NCBI GenBank assembly: GCA_021795395.1
Contig: JAJYPN010000006.1
Location: 1-64,000, forward strand
Direction: 5' to 3'
Source: Pseudomonadota bacterium
GTDB taxonomy: Bacteria > Pseudomonadota > Gammaproteobacteria > Burkholderiales > Sulfuriferulaceae
DNA: 64,000 nt
Below are positions 42,244 through 51,596 of this stretch, piece after piece. The first letter of the stretch is position 1, and each line of letters begins with the position of its first letter. A program made the translations under genes and the position numbers. A model generated the notes under the pieces. It did no database searches. It saw only the letters and a list, made by a program, of their open reading frames with translations, and was not told the DNA's origin.

Positions 42244-42943
42244 GTAAACGTAACATCTCGGTTTCTATCCAATCGTGCACCCGCTGATTAAGCATATCCG
42301 GTTTCAATCCGGCAGGATCGATGACCGGCCCGATGCTGACAGTAATCAGGCCAGGGCGCTTGAGAAACGCATTTTTGGGCCACAATTCCCCTGCATTATG
42401 CGCAACAGGCACAACCAGAGATGCAACGTGAGTCGCCAGCCAGGCTCCCCCTATGCCGTATTTTCCGACCTCCCCTGCCGCGACTCGCGTTCCCTCCGGG
42501 AAAATCAGCACTCCCATGCCATCGGCCAATCGCTGCCTGCCCTGATCGGCGATTTGTCTTAACGCCGCCCTGCCATCGCCGCGATCGATAGCAATCGGCG
42601 ACAGCATGGCCATGCCCCAACCGAAAAACGGGATACGCAACAATTCCCGTTTCAGGACGATGGCCATAGGCGGCAACAATATCGGCAACGCGATCGTTTC
42701 CCATGCCGATTGGTGCTTGGACATGACAATAGCGGGTACGCCGGGTAAGTTTTCAAGCCCGACTATCTGATAACGTATGCCGCAAATCCACCATGCCAGC
42801 CGTATCACGCTCCGATTCCAACCAGTGATTATCCGATAGCGCATGAGCAGCGGCAAAGGGAAAACCAGCAATGACAGTACGGCGAAAAGGACGGTCAATA
42901 CCGATTGCATCAATAAAAAAAGCGTCGATCGAAACACTATCAT
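42212..42943 (-). CDS. plsC: 1-acyl-sn-glycerol-3-phosphate acyltransferase
   Basis: PlsC-type enzyme, 243 residues, which acylates lysophosphatidic acid to phosphatidic acid in the inner membrane. A hydrophobic N-terminus (about 5-33) anchors it. The acyltransferase motif reads His77-x4-Glu82 (SKHQSAWE), Glu replacing the usual Asp, and the phosphate-binding motif is EGTR (150-153). It shares one base with gmhB (TAATG). Confidence 0.9.
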   Translation of the reverse strand: MIVFRSTLFLLMQSVLTVLFAVLSLLVFPLPLLMRYRIITGWNRSVIRLAWWICGIRYQIVGLENLPGVPAIVMSKHQSAWETIALPILLPPMAIVLKRELLRIPFFGWGMAMLSPIAIDRGDGRAALRQIADQGRQRLADGMGVLIFPEGTRVAAGEVGKYGIGGAWLATHVASLVVPVAHNAGELWPKNAFLKRPGLITVSIGPVIDPAGLKPDMLNQRVHDWIETEMLRLHEYESVTTHR

Positions 42944-43476
42944 TAAGCCAGCACCTGGTCAATCGCGCTCGATAAATCGGCGAAAATCTGCGTATTTTCA
43001 GGCAAATTACCTGCCGCCAGCGTTTTAGCACCCTTTCCGGTCAAAACCAGGATAGGCGCGGCGCCCACCGCTACCGCCGCTTGCAAATCACGCAAACTAT
43101 CGCCCACGGTAAGCACATTTACCAGACTGATATCGAATCGTTCCGCGATTTCCAGATACATCCCCGCTTGCGGCTTGCGGCAGGCGCATTTCGCTTCGGC
43201 AGCATGAGGGCAATAGAATACCGCGTCGATACGACCGCCCACGGCAGCTACGGCTTTATGCATTTTTGCGTGAATCGCATTGAGCATGGCCATATCGAAC
43301 AGCCCGCGTCCTACTCCTGATTGATTGGTCGCCACCACGACACGATATCCTGTCTGATTGAGACGAGCGATGGCCTCCAGGCTGCCGTCGATAGGCTTCC
43401 ATTCATCGGGGGTTTTAATAAAGTGATCGGAATCCAGATTAATGACCCCATCACGATCCAATATTATTAATTTCAT
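42943..43476 (-). CDS. gmhB: D-glycero-beta-D-manno-heptose 1,7-bisphosphate 7-phosphatase
   Basis: GmhB, 177 residues, a HAD-family phosphatase of ADP-heptose synthesis for LPS core. Nucleophile motif DRDGVIN (Asp7, Asp9); VVVATNQSGVGRGLF is the second motif. Zinc ligands typical of GmhB: Cys89, His91, Cys97, Cys99. It is the first gene of a short unit with plsC. No other heptose genes are in the window. Confidence 0.93.
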   Translation of the reverse strand: MKLIILDRDGVINLDSDHFIKTPDEWKPIDGSLEAIARLNQTGYRVVVATNQSGVGRGLFDMAMLNAIHAKMHKAVAAVGGRIDAVFYCPHAAEAKCACRKPQAGMYLEIAERFDISLVNVLTVGDSLRDLQAAVAVGAAPILVLTGKGAKTLAAGNLPENTQIFADLSSAIDQVLA

Positions 43477-43566
43477 CCGGGTTGACTACTCACAATGCAT
43501 CGTTTTAAAAGATACGTTACTTTGAATTTTGCACGCATGCAAGATATCCGTCTCGAACGAAAAATA

Positions 43567-44802
43567 TCAGTTCGCACCTTCTTGTTTATCTTCATCTCCA
43601 GCCTGAACCAAGGCTGCAATTCGAGCCTCGCGTATGCGGCGGCCTATGTCGTCCGATCGAGACGATGCGGCGACGATTTCAGCGACATCGATCCGCTGGG
43701 CATTATGCAGCATGCAGCGCATATATTCCGACGGCGCGTAAGCGACAGCTTCATATCCCGGGCGACCGCGCGCATCCGCAAGACATGCCAGCAGAATATT
43801 GTCGAGGCGTTGCGGACGGCGAAAAGCGTCGAGCGCTTCGAACAGATCGACCAGTGCAGAAGGAGACAGTTGTTTTATCCGATGGATTTCTCCGTGATAC
43901 CGCGCAGTAATTATCGCCAGATCACGGCACTCCCCGGGTACGCGCAAACGTCCGCACAGTTGTTTTACCAACGCGACCCCGCGTTCTTCGTGACCGGGAT
44001 GGTCAGGCCATAACTCCGGTGGCGTAGCCGCTTTCCCCAAGTCATGCGACAAAGTCGCAAAACGTACCGGCAGATCGAATTGTGCGCGGGCGGCATAATC
44101 GAGCGCCATCAGGGTATGTACCCCGGTATCGATTTCGGGATGATATTGCGCAGACTGGGGAACACCGAACAATGCATCGACTTCAGGCATCAGCCGGGCC
44201 AGCGCGCCGCATTCGCGCAAGGTGTCGAACATCCGCGCAGGCCGCTGTTCCATCAATCCTCGAGCCAGTTCCTGCCAGACGCGTTCGGCAACCAGATGAT
44301 CGACTTCTCCCGCGTCGACCATGCGACGCATCAAATCCATGGTTTCCGGTGCGATGCTAAAATCGGTAAAACGCGCCATGAATCGCGCCGCCCGCAAAAT
44401 CCGTACCGGGTCCTCGGCAAATGCGGCGCTTACGTGACGAAACACCCGCTTGTCCAAATCGACGCGACCGTGATAGGGATCGATGTACTCACCGCTTTCG
44501 CTTTGCGCTATGGCATTGACCGTGAAATCGCGGCGCCCCAGATCCTCGACTAACGTGACATCGGGGGCGGAATGGACAATGAAACCTTTATAACCCGGGG
44601 CCGATTTACGTTCGGTGCGGGCAAGCGCATATTCATCATGCGTTTGCGGATGCAGAAAAACCGGAAAATCCTTACCGACCGGCAGATAACCCTGTTCGAC
44701 CATCATTTCCGGTGTCGCGCCCACCACAACGAAATCGCGATCCTGTACCGGCAAGCCCAGCAAGCCATCGCGGATAGCGCCGCCGACCGTATAAATTTCC
44801 AT
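43567..44802 (-). CDS. cca: Multifunctional CCA tRNA nucleotidyltransferase/phosphohydrolase
   Basis: 411 residues, class II enzyme that adds or repairs the 3' CCA of tRNA. GGAIRD (7-12) and DRD (21-23) are the nucleotidyltransferase motifs, and RRDFTVNAIA follows. The C-terminal half has an HD domain (SHDLGKA near residue 255), giving 2',3'-cyclic phosphodiesterase and phosphatase activity as in E. coli. The start is ATG 44802; the frame extends six codons to a TTG. The tRNA genes here already encode CCA, so it mainly repairs. Confidence 0.95.
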   Translation of the reverse strand: MEIYTVGGAIRDGLLGLPVQDRDFVVVGATPEMMVEQGYLPVGKDFPVFLHPQTHDEYALARTERKSAPGYKGFIVHSAPDVTLVEDLGRRDFTVNAIAQSESGEYIDPYHGRVDLDKRVFRHVSAAFAEDPVRILRAARFMARFTDFSIAPETMDLMRRMVDAGEVDHLVAERVWQELARGLMEQRPARMFDTLRECGALARLMPEVDALFGVPQSAQYHPEIDTGVHTLMALDYAARAQFDLPVRFATLSHDLGKAATPPELWPDHPGHEERGVALVKQLCGRLRVPGECRDLAIITARYHGEIHRIKQLSPSALVDLFEALDAFRRPQRLDNILLACLADARGRPGYEAVAYAPSEYMRCMLHNAQRIDVAEIVAASSRSDDIGRRIREARIAALVQAGDEDKQEGAN

Positions 44803-44842
44803 TATGTTGCAACTTGACAAGCAGACATGACCATTTCCAGCG

Positions 44843-45871
44843 TTATCTGCCAGCGCGCCCGCGAAACGCTGTATACCGTCCTCGCGGCGTACTGCCGTTC
44901 AAATATTCCGCTGCTATCGCCTCCAAGGGAGATGGTCTGAAATCGGGTGGCGCGGAGTATTCGCCATCGCAGACGTTATCGGAGAGCATGGCGTAAAAAT
45001 TATCGCGCGTCATCAGTTTTTTTCCCGGTACAAGTTCCATCATTGCCGCCTGTAAATAAGATAAACGCCGGTTCAGGGAAATGATATGCGGCGTAACGTT
45101 GACGGTTCGAGCGACATATTCGACCAATTCCCGCAAAGTATACACGCTCGGACCGCACACGTTATAACTTGCGCCAAAGGTGTCGGGATTATCCAGCGCA
45201 TCGACGACCGCACCAGCGACATCCTCGACCCACACCGGCTGAAAACGCGTACCGGCCTGGGCTAACGGGATGATCGGCAACATCTTGACCAATCCGGTCA
45301 ACATCGATAAAAAACTATCGCCGCGCCCGAAAATTACCGAAGGGCGAAAAATGGTAGGGTATAAACGATAGCCCCGTACGAAACCGGTGATTTCTGCTCC
45401 GTTGCGATCGGCCGGCTGGGCGGCGGCCTTGATCCAGTGCTCGCCATACGCCTTGGAACGCTGATAGGCGCTGCGTGAATTCACGTTTGCGCCGAGGGCG
45501 CTCATATGCAACAAGCGTTGTATGCTGTTCGCGGTAATGGCCATCAATATTTTGCGCGGCAGCTCGATATGGTTCTCAAAATAATCGCCGCTGCCACTCT
45601 CGGAATTGATGATTTTTCCTGGCCTGCTTTCATGCAGGATTCCCACCAGATTGATAATGGCATCCATCCCGGAAAATTGCCGGTTCAATTCCGCCTGATC
45701 GTGCACATTGCATTCCACGACGTCTACCGTAGGCAACAGGATCAGATCTTTGGATCGCTCGCGATTTCGCGTCAATACGCGAACGTGGCGGCCCTGTGCC
45801 GCGAGGGCTTGCACGATGGCAGACCCGACAAAACCGCTGCCTCCCAATACACAGATCCGATGGAATTTCAT
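44843..45871 (-). CDS. NDUFA9-like NAD(P)-binding SDR protein
   Basis: 342 residues, an atypical extended SDR of the complex I NDUFA9 type. The N-terminal NAD(P) motif is GGSGFVGSAI (about 9-18) and INLVGILHE follows. The catalytic YxxxK appears as the YQRSK segment. Homologues in betaproteobacteria sit next to cca, as here (40 bases). Role is uncertain, possibly sugar nucleotide or quinone-related. No Nuo genes are in the window. Confidence 0.85.
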   Translation of the reverse strand: MKFHRICVLGGSGFVGSAIVQALAAQGRHVRVLTRNRERSKDLILLPTVDVVECNVHDQAELNRQFSGMDAIINLVGILHESRPGKIINSESGSGDYFENHIELPRKILMAITANSIQRLLHMSALGANVNSRSAYQRSKAYGEHWIKAAAQPADRNGAEITGFVRGYRLYPTIFRPSVIFGRGDSFLSMLTGLVKMLPIIPLAQAGTRFQPVWVEDVAGAVVDALDNPDTFGASYNVCGPSVYTLRELVEYVARTVNVTPHIISLNRRLSYLQAAMMELVPGKKLMTRDNFYAMLSDNVCDGEYSAPPDFRPSPLEAIAAEYLNGSTPRGRYTAFRGRAGR

Positions 45872-46106
45872 GCTTCAACCCTGACAATGAGACAACAACG
45901 CGCACAAGAACCGACTATAGAAACTTGTACTACCGATAACGAACATCGGATTCTAACCTAAAACGTCAATTTAGGCAGCGTAACCGTTCGATAGCGATAT
46001 TGGGGAATAGCGGAGCAAAAAACCCGCTCAATGAAATGGCTACTGGCCGCCGTCAGCCTTGTCGGACACGATAACGAGCAGGGATGATCTTGATGTCGAA
46101 AAGCGG

Positions 46107-46961
46107 TCAAGGAATGGACGAGCCGTAAAAACAATCTTCCGGCAGCGGCTGCCCGCGCTTGATTTGATGACGAGTGAATTGATCGAGTCGCGCCTGAGCT
46201 ACCGCAACCGGCCCTCCGTTGGCATCGAGCAGCGGCGAATCCCCTGCCAATACGCGGTTAAACTCGCCAAAACGCGCGCTGGTTTCGCTGATGAAATAAT
46301 TGAAGCGGCGCTGTGCCCTTCTGTCGAAACGCTTGACGCCATGATACAGAAACTGTGGCAAACGGCTCCAGCGCAACAGATAATCGGCGCTTGCCAACAT
46401 ACGCACCGCCCGGCGTACAATTTCGGGTTTCAATTCGAATTCCCGGCTTACCAGCGTTACGATCTCGATTTCGCTATCGCGCAGCAACCGGGCGGGATTC
46501 GCCATCAGATGCGTACTTACGTGCGCATCCATGGACCATTCGGAAACCGTATGCGCAAACATCGGCCACGCTACCCACAAACGTTCGTGAGCGGGCACAA
46601 AATGATGGTGCGCCAGCACATCGGCGAACAAATGGCTGTAATAACCGACTATCAGGGCGCGTTCGGCATCGGTTTGCGCCGATTCCAGCATCGCACTCGC
46701 CTTTTGCCAGCAATGGGTCCGTTCAAAAGCGCGCGTACCGGCAAACGGACCTGCGAGCGCAAGATCGGGTAAGCAAGCGCCTGCCATGACCAGTTTCGGA
46801 TATCGCAATACGGAGCGGCGCAATTCGTTATCGAGCAATGGTACGCCCCAGACCAGCCATTGCGCCAAAAAAATATGCGTATACAAACCCCATGCGCACG
46901 CGTCATGCGCCTGCAATAAAAAGGGAGTTGCCCAGAGAAATGTACGTAACATTTTTTTCAT
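46107..46961 (-). CDS. Zinc-dependent phospholipase C-like protein
   Basis: About 284 residues with an N-terminal signal peptide (MKKMLRTFLWATPFLLQAHD then ACA). His-rich segments WGLYTHIFLAQ, GYYSHLFADVLAHHHFVPAH and AHTVSEWSMDAHV, with AGACLPDLAL, fit the bacterial Zn-dependent phospholipase C fold (PLC/S1-nuclease-like). Three ATGs are possible; I chose 46961 for a good signal peptide, and 46973 is the longest. The true substrate is unknown. It is monocistronic, 235 bases from the NDUFA9-like gene; that gap shows nothing I can name. Confidence 0.7.
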   Translation of the reverse strand: MKKMLRTFLWATPFLLQAHDACAWGLYTHIFLAQWLVWGVPLLDNELRRSVLRYPKLVMAGACLPDLALAGPFAGTRAFERTHCWQKASAMLESAQTDAERALIVGYYSHLFADVLAHHHFVPAHERLWVAWPMFAHTVSEWSMDAHVSTHLMANPARLLRDSEIEIVTLVSREFELKPEIVRRAVRMLASADYLLRWSRLPQFLYHGVKRFDRRAQRRFNYFISETSARFGEFNRVLAGDSPLLDANGGPVAVAQARLDQFTRHQIKRGQPLPEDCFYGSSIP

Positions 46962-47076
46962 GAAGCCGAGCATATCGTTTGATCACGACAATATGATGAT
47001 CAATTGATGAAGTTTTCATGAATCAATACGTTACAGTTTATTATCAAAGACAATACGATTTCTGTGAACACCAGAC

Positions 47077-47105
47077 CTTACATCAATGCGTCAGCCTGTT
47101 ATAAT
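47077..47105 (+). promoter_or_regulatory. Promoter of the PfkB kinase gene
   Basis: On the plus strand CTTACA (47077-47082), 17 bases, then a perfect TATAAT (47100-47105). Transcription would begin near 47112, about 20 bases before the kinase ATG at 47133. This supports that start over the longer open frame that begins at 47064. Confidence 0.7.
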
Positions 47106-47132
47106 CCGGCATTTCCCGGCCAAACGGATATT

Positions 47133-48068
47133 ATGTCAGCCCTGATATGCGGTTCTCTTGCATTTGATACCATCATGCTGTTCCAGGATCATTTCAAGCA
47201 TCATATTTTGCCTGAAAAGATTCACATGCTGAACGTTTCGTTTCTGGTGCCCGAATTGCGCCGCGAATTCGGCGGCTGCGCCGGGAACATCGCTTACAAT
47301 TTAAAGCTGCTGGGCGGCGAGCCGCTGATCATGGCGGCCTGCGGTGAGGATTTCGGGTCCTATGCCGCACATCTCGACCAATATTGCATCGACCGCCGGC
47401 ACATTTTGCCCATCAAGGACAGTTATACGGCGCAAGCGTTCATCACTACCGATTTATCCGACAATCAGATCACCGCATTTCATCCGGGAGCGATGAATTA
47501 CGCACACCAAAACCATGTCGATCAGGCTGCCGATATCAAAATCGGAATTATTTCGCCGGATGGTCGCGAAGGCATGTTGCAGCATGCGCAGGAAATGCAT
47601 GCGGCGGGGATCCCTTTCATTTTCGACCCAGGACAGGGTTTGCCGATGTTCGACGGCAAGGAATTGATGCGGTTTGTCGAACTGGCCGATTATGTCGCCG
47701 TCAACGATTACGAAGCCGAATTGCTGCAAGCTCGCACCGGTAAAACTATCGAGGCTCTGGTCAGGCACGTACGTGCATTCATCGTTACGCGCGGCGAAAC
47801 CGGTTCGCAAATTCATACCGGCAGCGCCGTTTTCGATATTCCATGCGCACAAGCCGCTTCCGTACAGGATCCAACCGGCTGCGGCGACGCTTACCGCGCA
47901 GGTTTGCTATATGGAATTATCCACGGATATGACTGGCCGACCACAGGCAGACTCGCCTCTTTGATGGGTGCAATTAAAATCGCCAGTCGCGGCGGCCAGA
48001 ATCATACGCCGTCGAAAGCTGAAATCGGGCAGCTTTTCCGTGTAGAATTTGGGTATGATCTTGCCTGA
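47133..48068 (+). CDS. PfkB-family carbohydrate/nucleoside kinase
   Basis: 311 residues, ribokinase-like fold. The first PfkB signature region is GGCAGNIAYNLKLLGG, the second is DPTGCGDAYRAGLL (from 246) with catalytic Asp252 in the GCGD anion hole. It phosphorylates a sugar or nucleoside; close betaproteobacterial relatives are often labelled adenosine or ribokinase-like, but the substrate cannot be told. Start at ATG 47133, since a promoter lies inside the longer frame. It is one of only two clear plus-strand genes in the window, and slyB-like follows 72 bases on. Confidence 0.88.
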   Translation: MSALICGSLAFDTIMLFQDHFKHHILPEKIHMLNVSFLVPELRREFGGCAGNIAYNLKLLGGEPLIMAACGEDFGSYAAHLDQYCIDRRHILPIKDSYTAQAFITTDLSDNQITAFHPGAMNYAHQNHVDQAADIKIGIISPDGREGMLQHAQEMHAAGIPFIFDPGQGLPMFDGKELMRFVELADYVAVNDYEAELLQARTGKTIEALVRHVRAFIVTRGETGSQIHTGSAVFDIPCAQAASVQDPTGCGDAYRAGLLYGIIHGYDWPTTGRLASLMGAIKIASRGGQNHTPSKAEIGQLFRVEFGYDLA

Positions 48069-48140
48069 TGACGGGCGGATCGTTTACACGTATCATTGCT
48101 GTCTAATTCATATAGTAACTATTAATCGACGGAGCCAAAT

Positions 48141-48599
48141 ATGAAATCGGATCAACTTTTAATACTGGCCGCAATCTCCGCTCTGAGTCTCGCAGGCTGC
48201 GCCAGCAATGTCGGCAGTACGGATTACAGCACCAGTCAGGCAAGATCGGTACAGGAAGTCAGCTACGGCGTGGTAACCAATGTCCGGCAGGTCACCATTC
48301 AAGGCAACAATAATCTTCCGGTCGGCGGTTTGGCGGGAGCGGCAGCGGGCGGCGTCGCGGGCAGCGAGGTCGGCGGCGGCAACGGGCAGATTGTGGGTGC
48401 GGTATTGGGTGCGGTACTCGGGGGTTTGGGCGGAAATGCGTTGCAGCATGATGTATCGTCGCAAAAGGGTCTGGAAATCACCGTTAAACTCGATTCAGGT
48501 CGCATCATTGCCGTCACCCAGGGTGCCGACGTTCCCTTTTATCCCGGCGACCGCGTTCAGGTATTGAGCGGTAACGGCGTCACGCGTGTTGCACATTGA
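48141..48599 (+). CDS. SlyB/Pcp-like outer membrane lipoprotein
   Basis: 152 residues. Lipoprotein signal peptide with lipobox LAGC (Cys20). A glycine-zipper region (about 62-100, GGLAGAAAGGVAGSEVGGGN and QIVGAVLGAVLGGLGGNAL) is predicted to enter the outer membrane, followed by a small beta domain with DSGRIIAVTQGADVPFYPGD. SlyB-type proteins stabilise the envelope under stress in other bacteria. GGAG precedes the ATG by six bases. Confidence 0.9.
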   Translation: MKSDQLLILAAISALSLAGCASNVGSTDYSTSQARSVQEVSYGVVTNVRQVTIQGNNNLPVGGLAGAAAGGVAGSEVGGGNGQIVGAVLGAVLGGLGGNALQHDVSSQKGLEITVKLDSGRIIAVTQGADVPFYPGDRVQVLSGNGVTRVAH

Positions 48600-48630
48600 A
48601 TCGCGCAGACAGCTTGCGTAATTTTTCAAG

Positions 48631-48649
48631 CGCCGGCATAAAACCGGCG
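48631..48649 (+). terminator. Hairpin after the SlyB-like gene
   Basis: A 6-bp stem CGCCGG/CCGGCG with a 7-base loop lies about 30 bases after the stop. Only scattered T follow, so it may be a weak terminator. purF converges from the other side. Confidence 0.5.
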
Positions 48650-48769
48650 GCATGATTATTCATTCGCGAAGTTTGTATTCGCTTCCTCCGCTGTCGATGA
48701 TGGCTATCTCATAATACGCGTTTCAAATAACCGGCATACTGCTCAATAAGCAAAGTGCCCGGCATATTT

Positions 48770-50326
48770 CTAATCATCGCTATTCTTGCTCTCTACGAGC
48801 TGGTTATGTATGCCAGCACCCAGGTTCCTGTCCATTTGCAGCGTTTCCAGCCCGGGCCGCTCCCTGCTGCCGCCACACCGCATCGCCTCGATCAGGTTCA
48901 GATATTCAGGTGTGATATCGCCTGTCACATATGCGCCGTTGAAACACGAAGTGTCGAAATGCACCAAAGCGGGATTGATCTCGCGTACCGCTTCGATCAA
49001 TGCATCGATATCCTGATAAATCAGCGCATCGGCGCCGATTTCCTGCGCAATTTCTTCATCGGTACGTCCTGTCGCCAATAATTCATGACGGCTGGGCATA
49101 TCAATACCATAGACATTCGGGTAGCGCACCGGCGGAGCAGCCGAAGCGAAATAGACCTTGCGCGCTCCGGCATCGCGGGCCATCTGCACAATCTCCCTGC
49201 TGGTAGTGCCGCGCACGATGGAATCATCGACCAGCAATACATTCTTGTCCTTGAATTCCATCCCGATCGCATTGAGTTTCTGCCGTACCGATTTTTTGCG
49301 CATGGCTTGTCCGGGCATGATAAATGTGCGGCCGATATAACGATTGCGGATAAATCCTTCGCGATACGATAAGCTCAGCACATTCGCCAATTGCAACGCG
49401 CTTGGACGGCTGGTGTCGGGTATCGGTATCACTACGTCGATTTGCAGATGAGACCACTGCTGGCGTATTTTCTCGGCCAGCCGCTCCCCCATCCGCAAAC
49501 GGGTTTCGTATACCGACACGCCGTCGATGACCGAATCGGGTCGGGCCAGATAGACATATTCGAAAATGCAGGGAAAGGATTGCGGATTATCGGCGCATTG
49601 ACGGCTGTGCAACTGGCCGGAAACGTCGATATAAATCGCCTCGCCTGGAGCGACGTCGCGCAATATCCTGAAATCCAGAGCATCGATGGCCACGCTCTCC
49701 GAAGCCAGCATATACTCCATACCGGCTTCCGTTTTCCGGCTGCCGATAATCAACGGCCGGATACCATAAGGATCGCGAAATGCCAGCAAACCGTAACCGG
49801 CGATCATGGCGACGACCGCATACGCCCCCTGGCAGCGCCTGTGCACCCCGTTTACCGCCTTAAAGATGCGCTCCACGCTCAATTGCGGAGCATTTCCTAC
49901 GGCAACCAGTTCGTGCGCCAGCACATTGAGCAACACTTCCGAATCCGAACTGGTATTGACATGGCGCAGATCCAGTCTGAACAGATCTTCCTTGAGCTGA
50001 TTGGTATTGGTTAAATTGCCGTTATGCGCCAATACGATACCGAACGGCGAATTCACATAAAACGGCTGCGCTTCGGCCCTTTCCGCCGGATTTCCGGCGG
50101 TAGGATAACGAACATGGCCGATACCGGAATTGCCCAGCAGATTACGCATATTGCGGGTTCTGAATACATCTCGCACCAGGCCGTTGTCCTTGTGCATATG
50201 AAATGCATTACCTTCAGCAGTAACTATTCCTGCCGCATCCTGACCGCGATGCTGCAATACCAGTAAACCATCGTAGAGCAACTGATTTACCGGAGTATGA
50301 GAAACGATGCCGATTATGCCACACAT
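48770..50326 (-). CDS. purF: Amidophosphoribosyltransferase
   Basis: PurF, 518 residues, first committed step of purine synthesis (PRPP plus glutamine to phosphoribosylamine). It begins MCGIIGIV, so Cys2 is the N-terminal glutaminase nucleophile after Met removal; no propeptide is present. The PRPP-binding motif [19 protein letters not shown] lies in the phosphoribosyltransferase half. It follows cvpA by 10 bases, the classic cvpA-purF pair. The C-terminus ends with variable, charged residues. Confidence 0.97.
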   Translation of the reverse strand: MCGIIGIVSHTPVNQLLYDGLLVLQHRGQDAAGIVTAEGNAFHMHKDNGLVRDVFRTRNMRNLLGNSGIGHVRYPTAGNPAERAEAQPFYVNSPFGIVLAHNGNLTNTNQLKEDLFRLDLRHVNTSSDSEVLLNVLAHELVAVGNAPQLSVERIFKAVNGVHRRCQGAYAVVAMIAGYGLLAFRDPYGIRPLIIGSRKTEAGMEYMLASESVAIDALDFRILRDVAPGEAIYIDVSGQLHSRQCADNPQSFPCIFEYVYLARPDSVIDGVSVYETRLRMGERLAEKIRQQWSHLQIDVVIPIPDTSRPSALQLANVLSLSYREGFIRNRYIGRTFIMPGQAMRKKSVRQKLNAIGMEFKDKNVLLVDDSIVRGTTSREIVQMARDAGARKVYFASAAPPVRYPNVYGIDMPSRHELLATGRTDEEIAQEIGADALIYQDIDALIEAVREINPALVHFDTSCFNGAYVTGDITPEYLNLIEAMRCGGSRERPGLETLQMDRNLGAGIHNQLVESKNSDD

Positions 50327-50336
50327 AATTAAGATC

Positions 50337-50825
50337 CTAAAACTGTAGATGTTTCACGAAATCGTCCGGCAACCAGGGTTGCACCATGATCGCCAACCTG
50401 ACCAAATAAGGCGTAAACAGGGATTGTCGCCATAATGGCGAATGAGGCAGGGTAGTAAGCCCGGCCAGCAAAACCAATATCAAAACGATAGTCACGCCGC
50501 GCAGGCTCCCGAATGCCATTCCCAGCAAACGATCCGCCAGCCCCAATCCCAACGCCTTGATCGAAGCCGACAACACCATGCCCACCAACATAGCCAGCAC
50601 CATTACCAGGATAAAAATCAGAATAAAGCCGGCCGCATGCCGCAACGCAGGATTCTCCAATTGAACCGGCACCCAGCGGGTTGCCCAATCTGCGAACAGT
50701 TTCGCCGCCATAAAGGCAAGCACCCATGCCAGCAACGACAGCAATTCCTTGACTACTCCGCGGACCAGCCCCAATAACGACGATACAGCGATGATACCGA
50801 TCACGAAATAGTCCAGCGCGGTCAT
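50337..50825 (-). CDS. cvpA: CvpA family membrane protein
   Basis: 162 residues with four hydrophobic segments (about 3-20, 27-45, 60-85 and 103-122). Begins [20 protein letters not shown], a CvpA signature. In E. coli the gene is needed for colicin V production and lies upstream of purF, as here; it also affects envelope function. Its true molecular role is unknown. Confidence 0.93.
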   Translation of the reverse strand: MTALDYFVIGIIAVSSLLGLVRGVVKELLSLLAWVLAFMAAKLFADWATRWVPVQLENPALRHAAGFILIFILVMVLAMLVGMVLSASIKALGLGLADRLLGMAFGSLRGVTIVLILVLLAGLTTLPHSPLWRQSLFTPYLVRLAIMVQPWLPDDFVKHLQF

Positions 50826-50834
50826 GCAAGCGCC

Positions 50835-51581
50835 TTAATGTGACAGCGGAACAATCTGCGCCTGGATTCCTGCCATGCTGATTTTAGCCAGTGTTTTATC
50901 CGCCAGCGCATAATTTGGAAATGGGCCAGCCCTGACCCGAGTTGAACCGCTGGGTAAAATTTCGGTATAAGTGGCAACGCCCGCCTTTTTCAATCGATCG
51001 CATAATTGCCTGACATTGGCAGCGCTGCTGAATGCGCCCAATTGTACGACATAACGCGTATGATCGTTGGCAGGCTTGGAGCTTGCTGCCGGCTTTTCGT
51101 CTGCCGGCGATTTGGCATGCTGGACGTTTACGGATGAAACGACGGCCGATCGTCCCGGCTTGCTTTTTCCCGAATCGGGATTCTTTTTCTGGATTTTGGT
51201 CGTATTTTCCGGTTTTTTCCGTTCAACTGCGCCAGACGGCACCTGTTTAACAGCTGAATCAGGACTTGCCGGCGTTGCGGCCGAAACCGGCTTTACCGGC
51301 AGTGCAAGCGATGATATCTTATTCGACGGCGGGACGGCGACCGGCGCCTGCGTTTTTCCGGCAGGCATGTCCGTTGCCGCCTGAATCGGAGGCTTTGCCG
51401 ATGCGGCTTTGCGTTCCGGCATATCGATCACGACATCGGAATTCAGCGACCGTGGAGATTTGTCCAGCAACAAAGGCAGTATGATTGCCGTCGCGATCAA
51501 TAAAACCACTGCACCCAACAAGCGTTGGCGGGCACGTGTTTTCAATCGCATTCGTTCTTCAGTAGTGACTTGAATGGCCAT
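50835..51581 (-). CDS. SPOR-domain protein (DedD-like)
   Basis: 248 residues. One membrane helix (about 23-40) near the N-terminus, a long Pro/Lys/Ala-rich periplasmic linker, and a C-terminal SPOR domain (about 172-245, RYVVQLGAFSSAANVRQLCD) that binds denuded septal peptidoglycan. DedD has this layout and sits by folC and cvpA in E. coli as well, so a divisome role is likely. It follows folC by 15 bases. Confidence 0.9.
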   Translation of the reverse strand: MAIQVTTEERMRLKTRARQRLLGAVVLLIATAIILPLLLDKSPRSLNSDVVIDMPERKAASAKPPIQAATDMPAGKTQAPVAVPPSNKISSLALPVKPVSAATPASPDSAVKQVPSGAVERKKPENTTKIQKKNPDSGKSKPGRSAVVSSVNVQHAKSPADEKPAASSKPANDHTRYVVQLGAFSSAANVRQLCDRLKKAGVATYTEILPSGSTRVRAGPFPNYALADKTLAKISMAGIQAQIVPLSH

Positions 51582-51596
51582 GCGCGGGCTTTCGGA

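Noticed and set aside
45872..46106. A GC-paired AGCGG/CCGCT element with an A-rich loop in the 235-base spacer.
   Set aside because: The stem is only five pairs with a ten-base loop and no T run, so it is not supported as a terminator.
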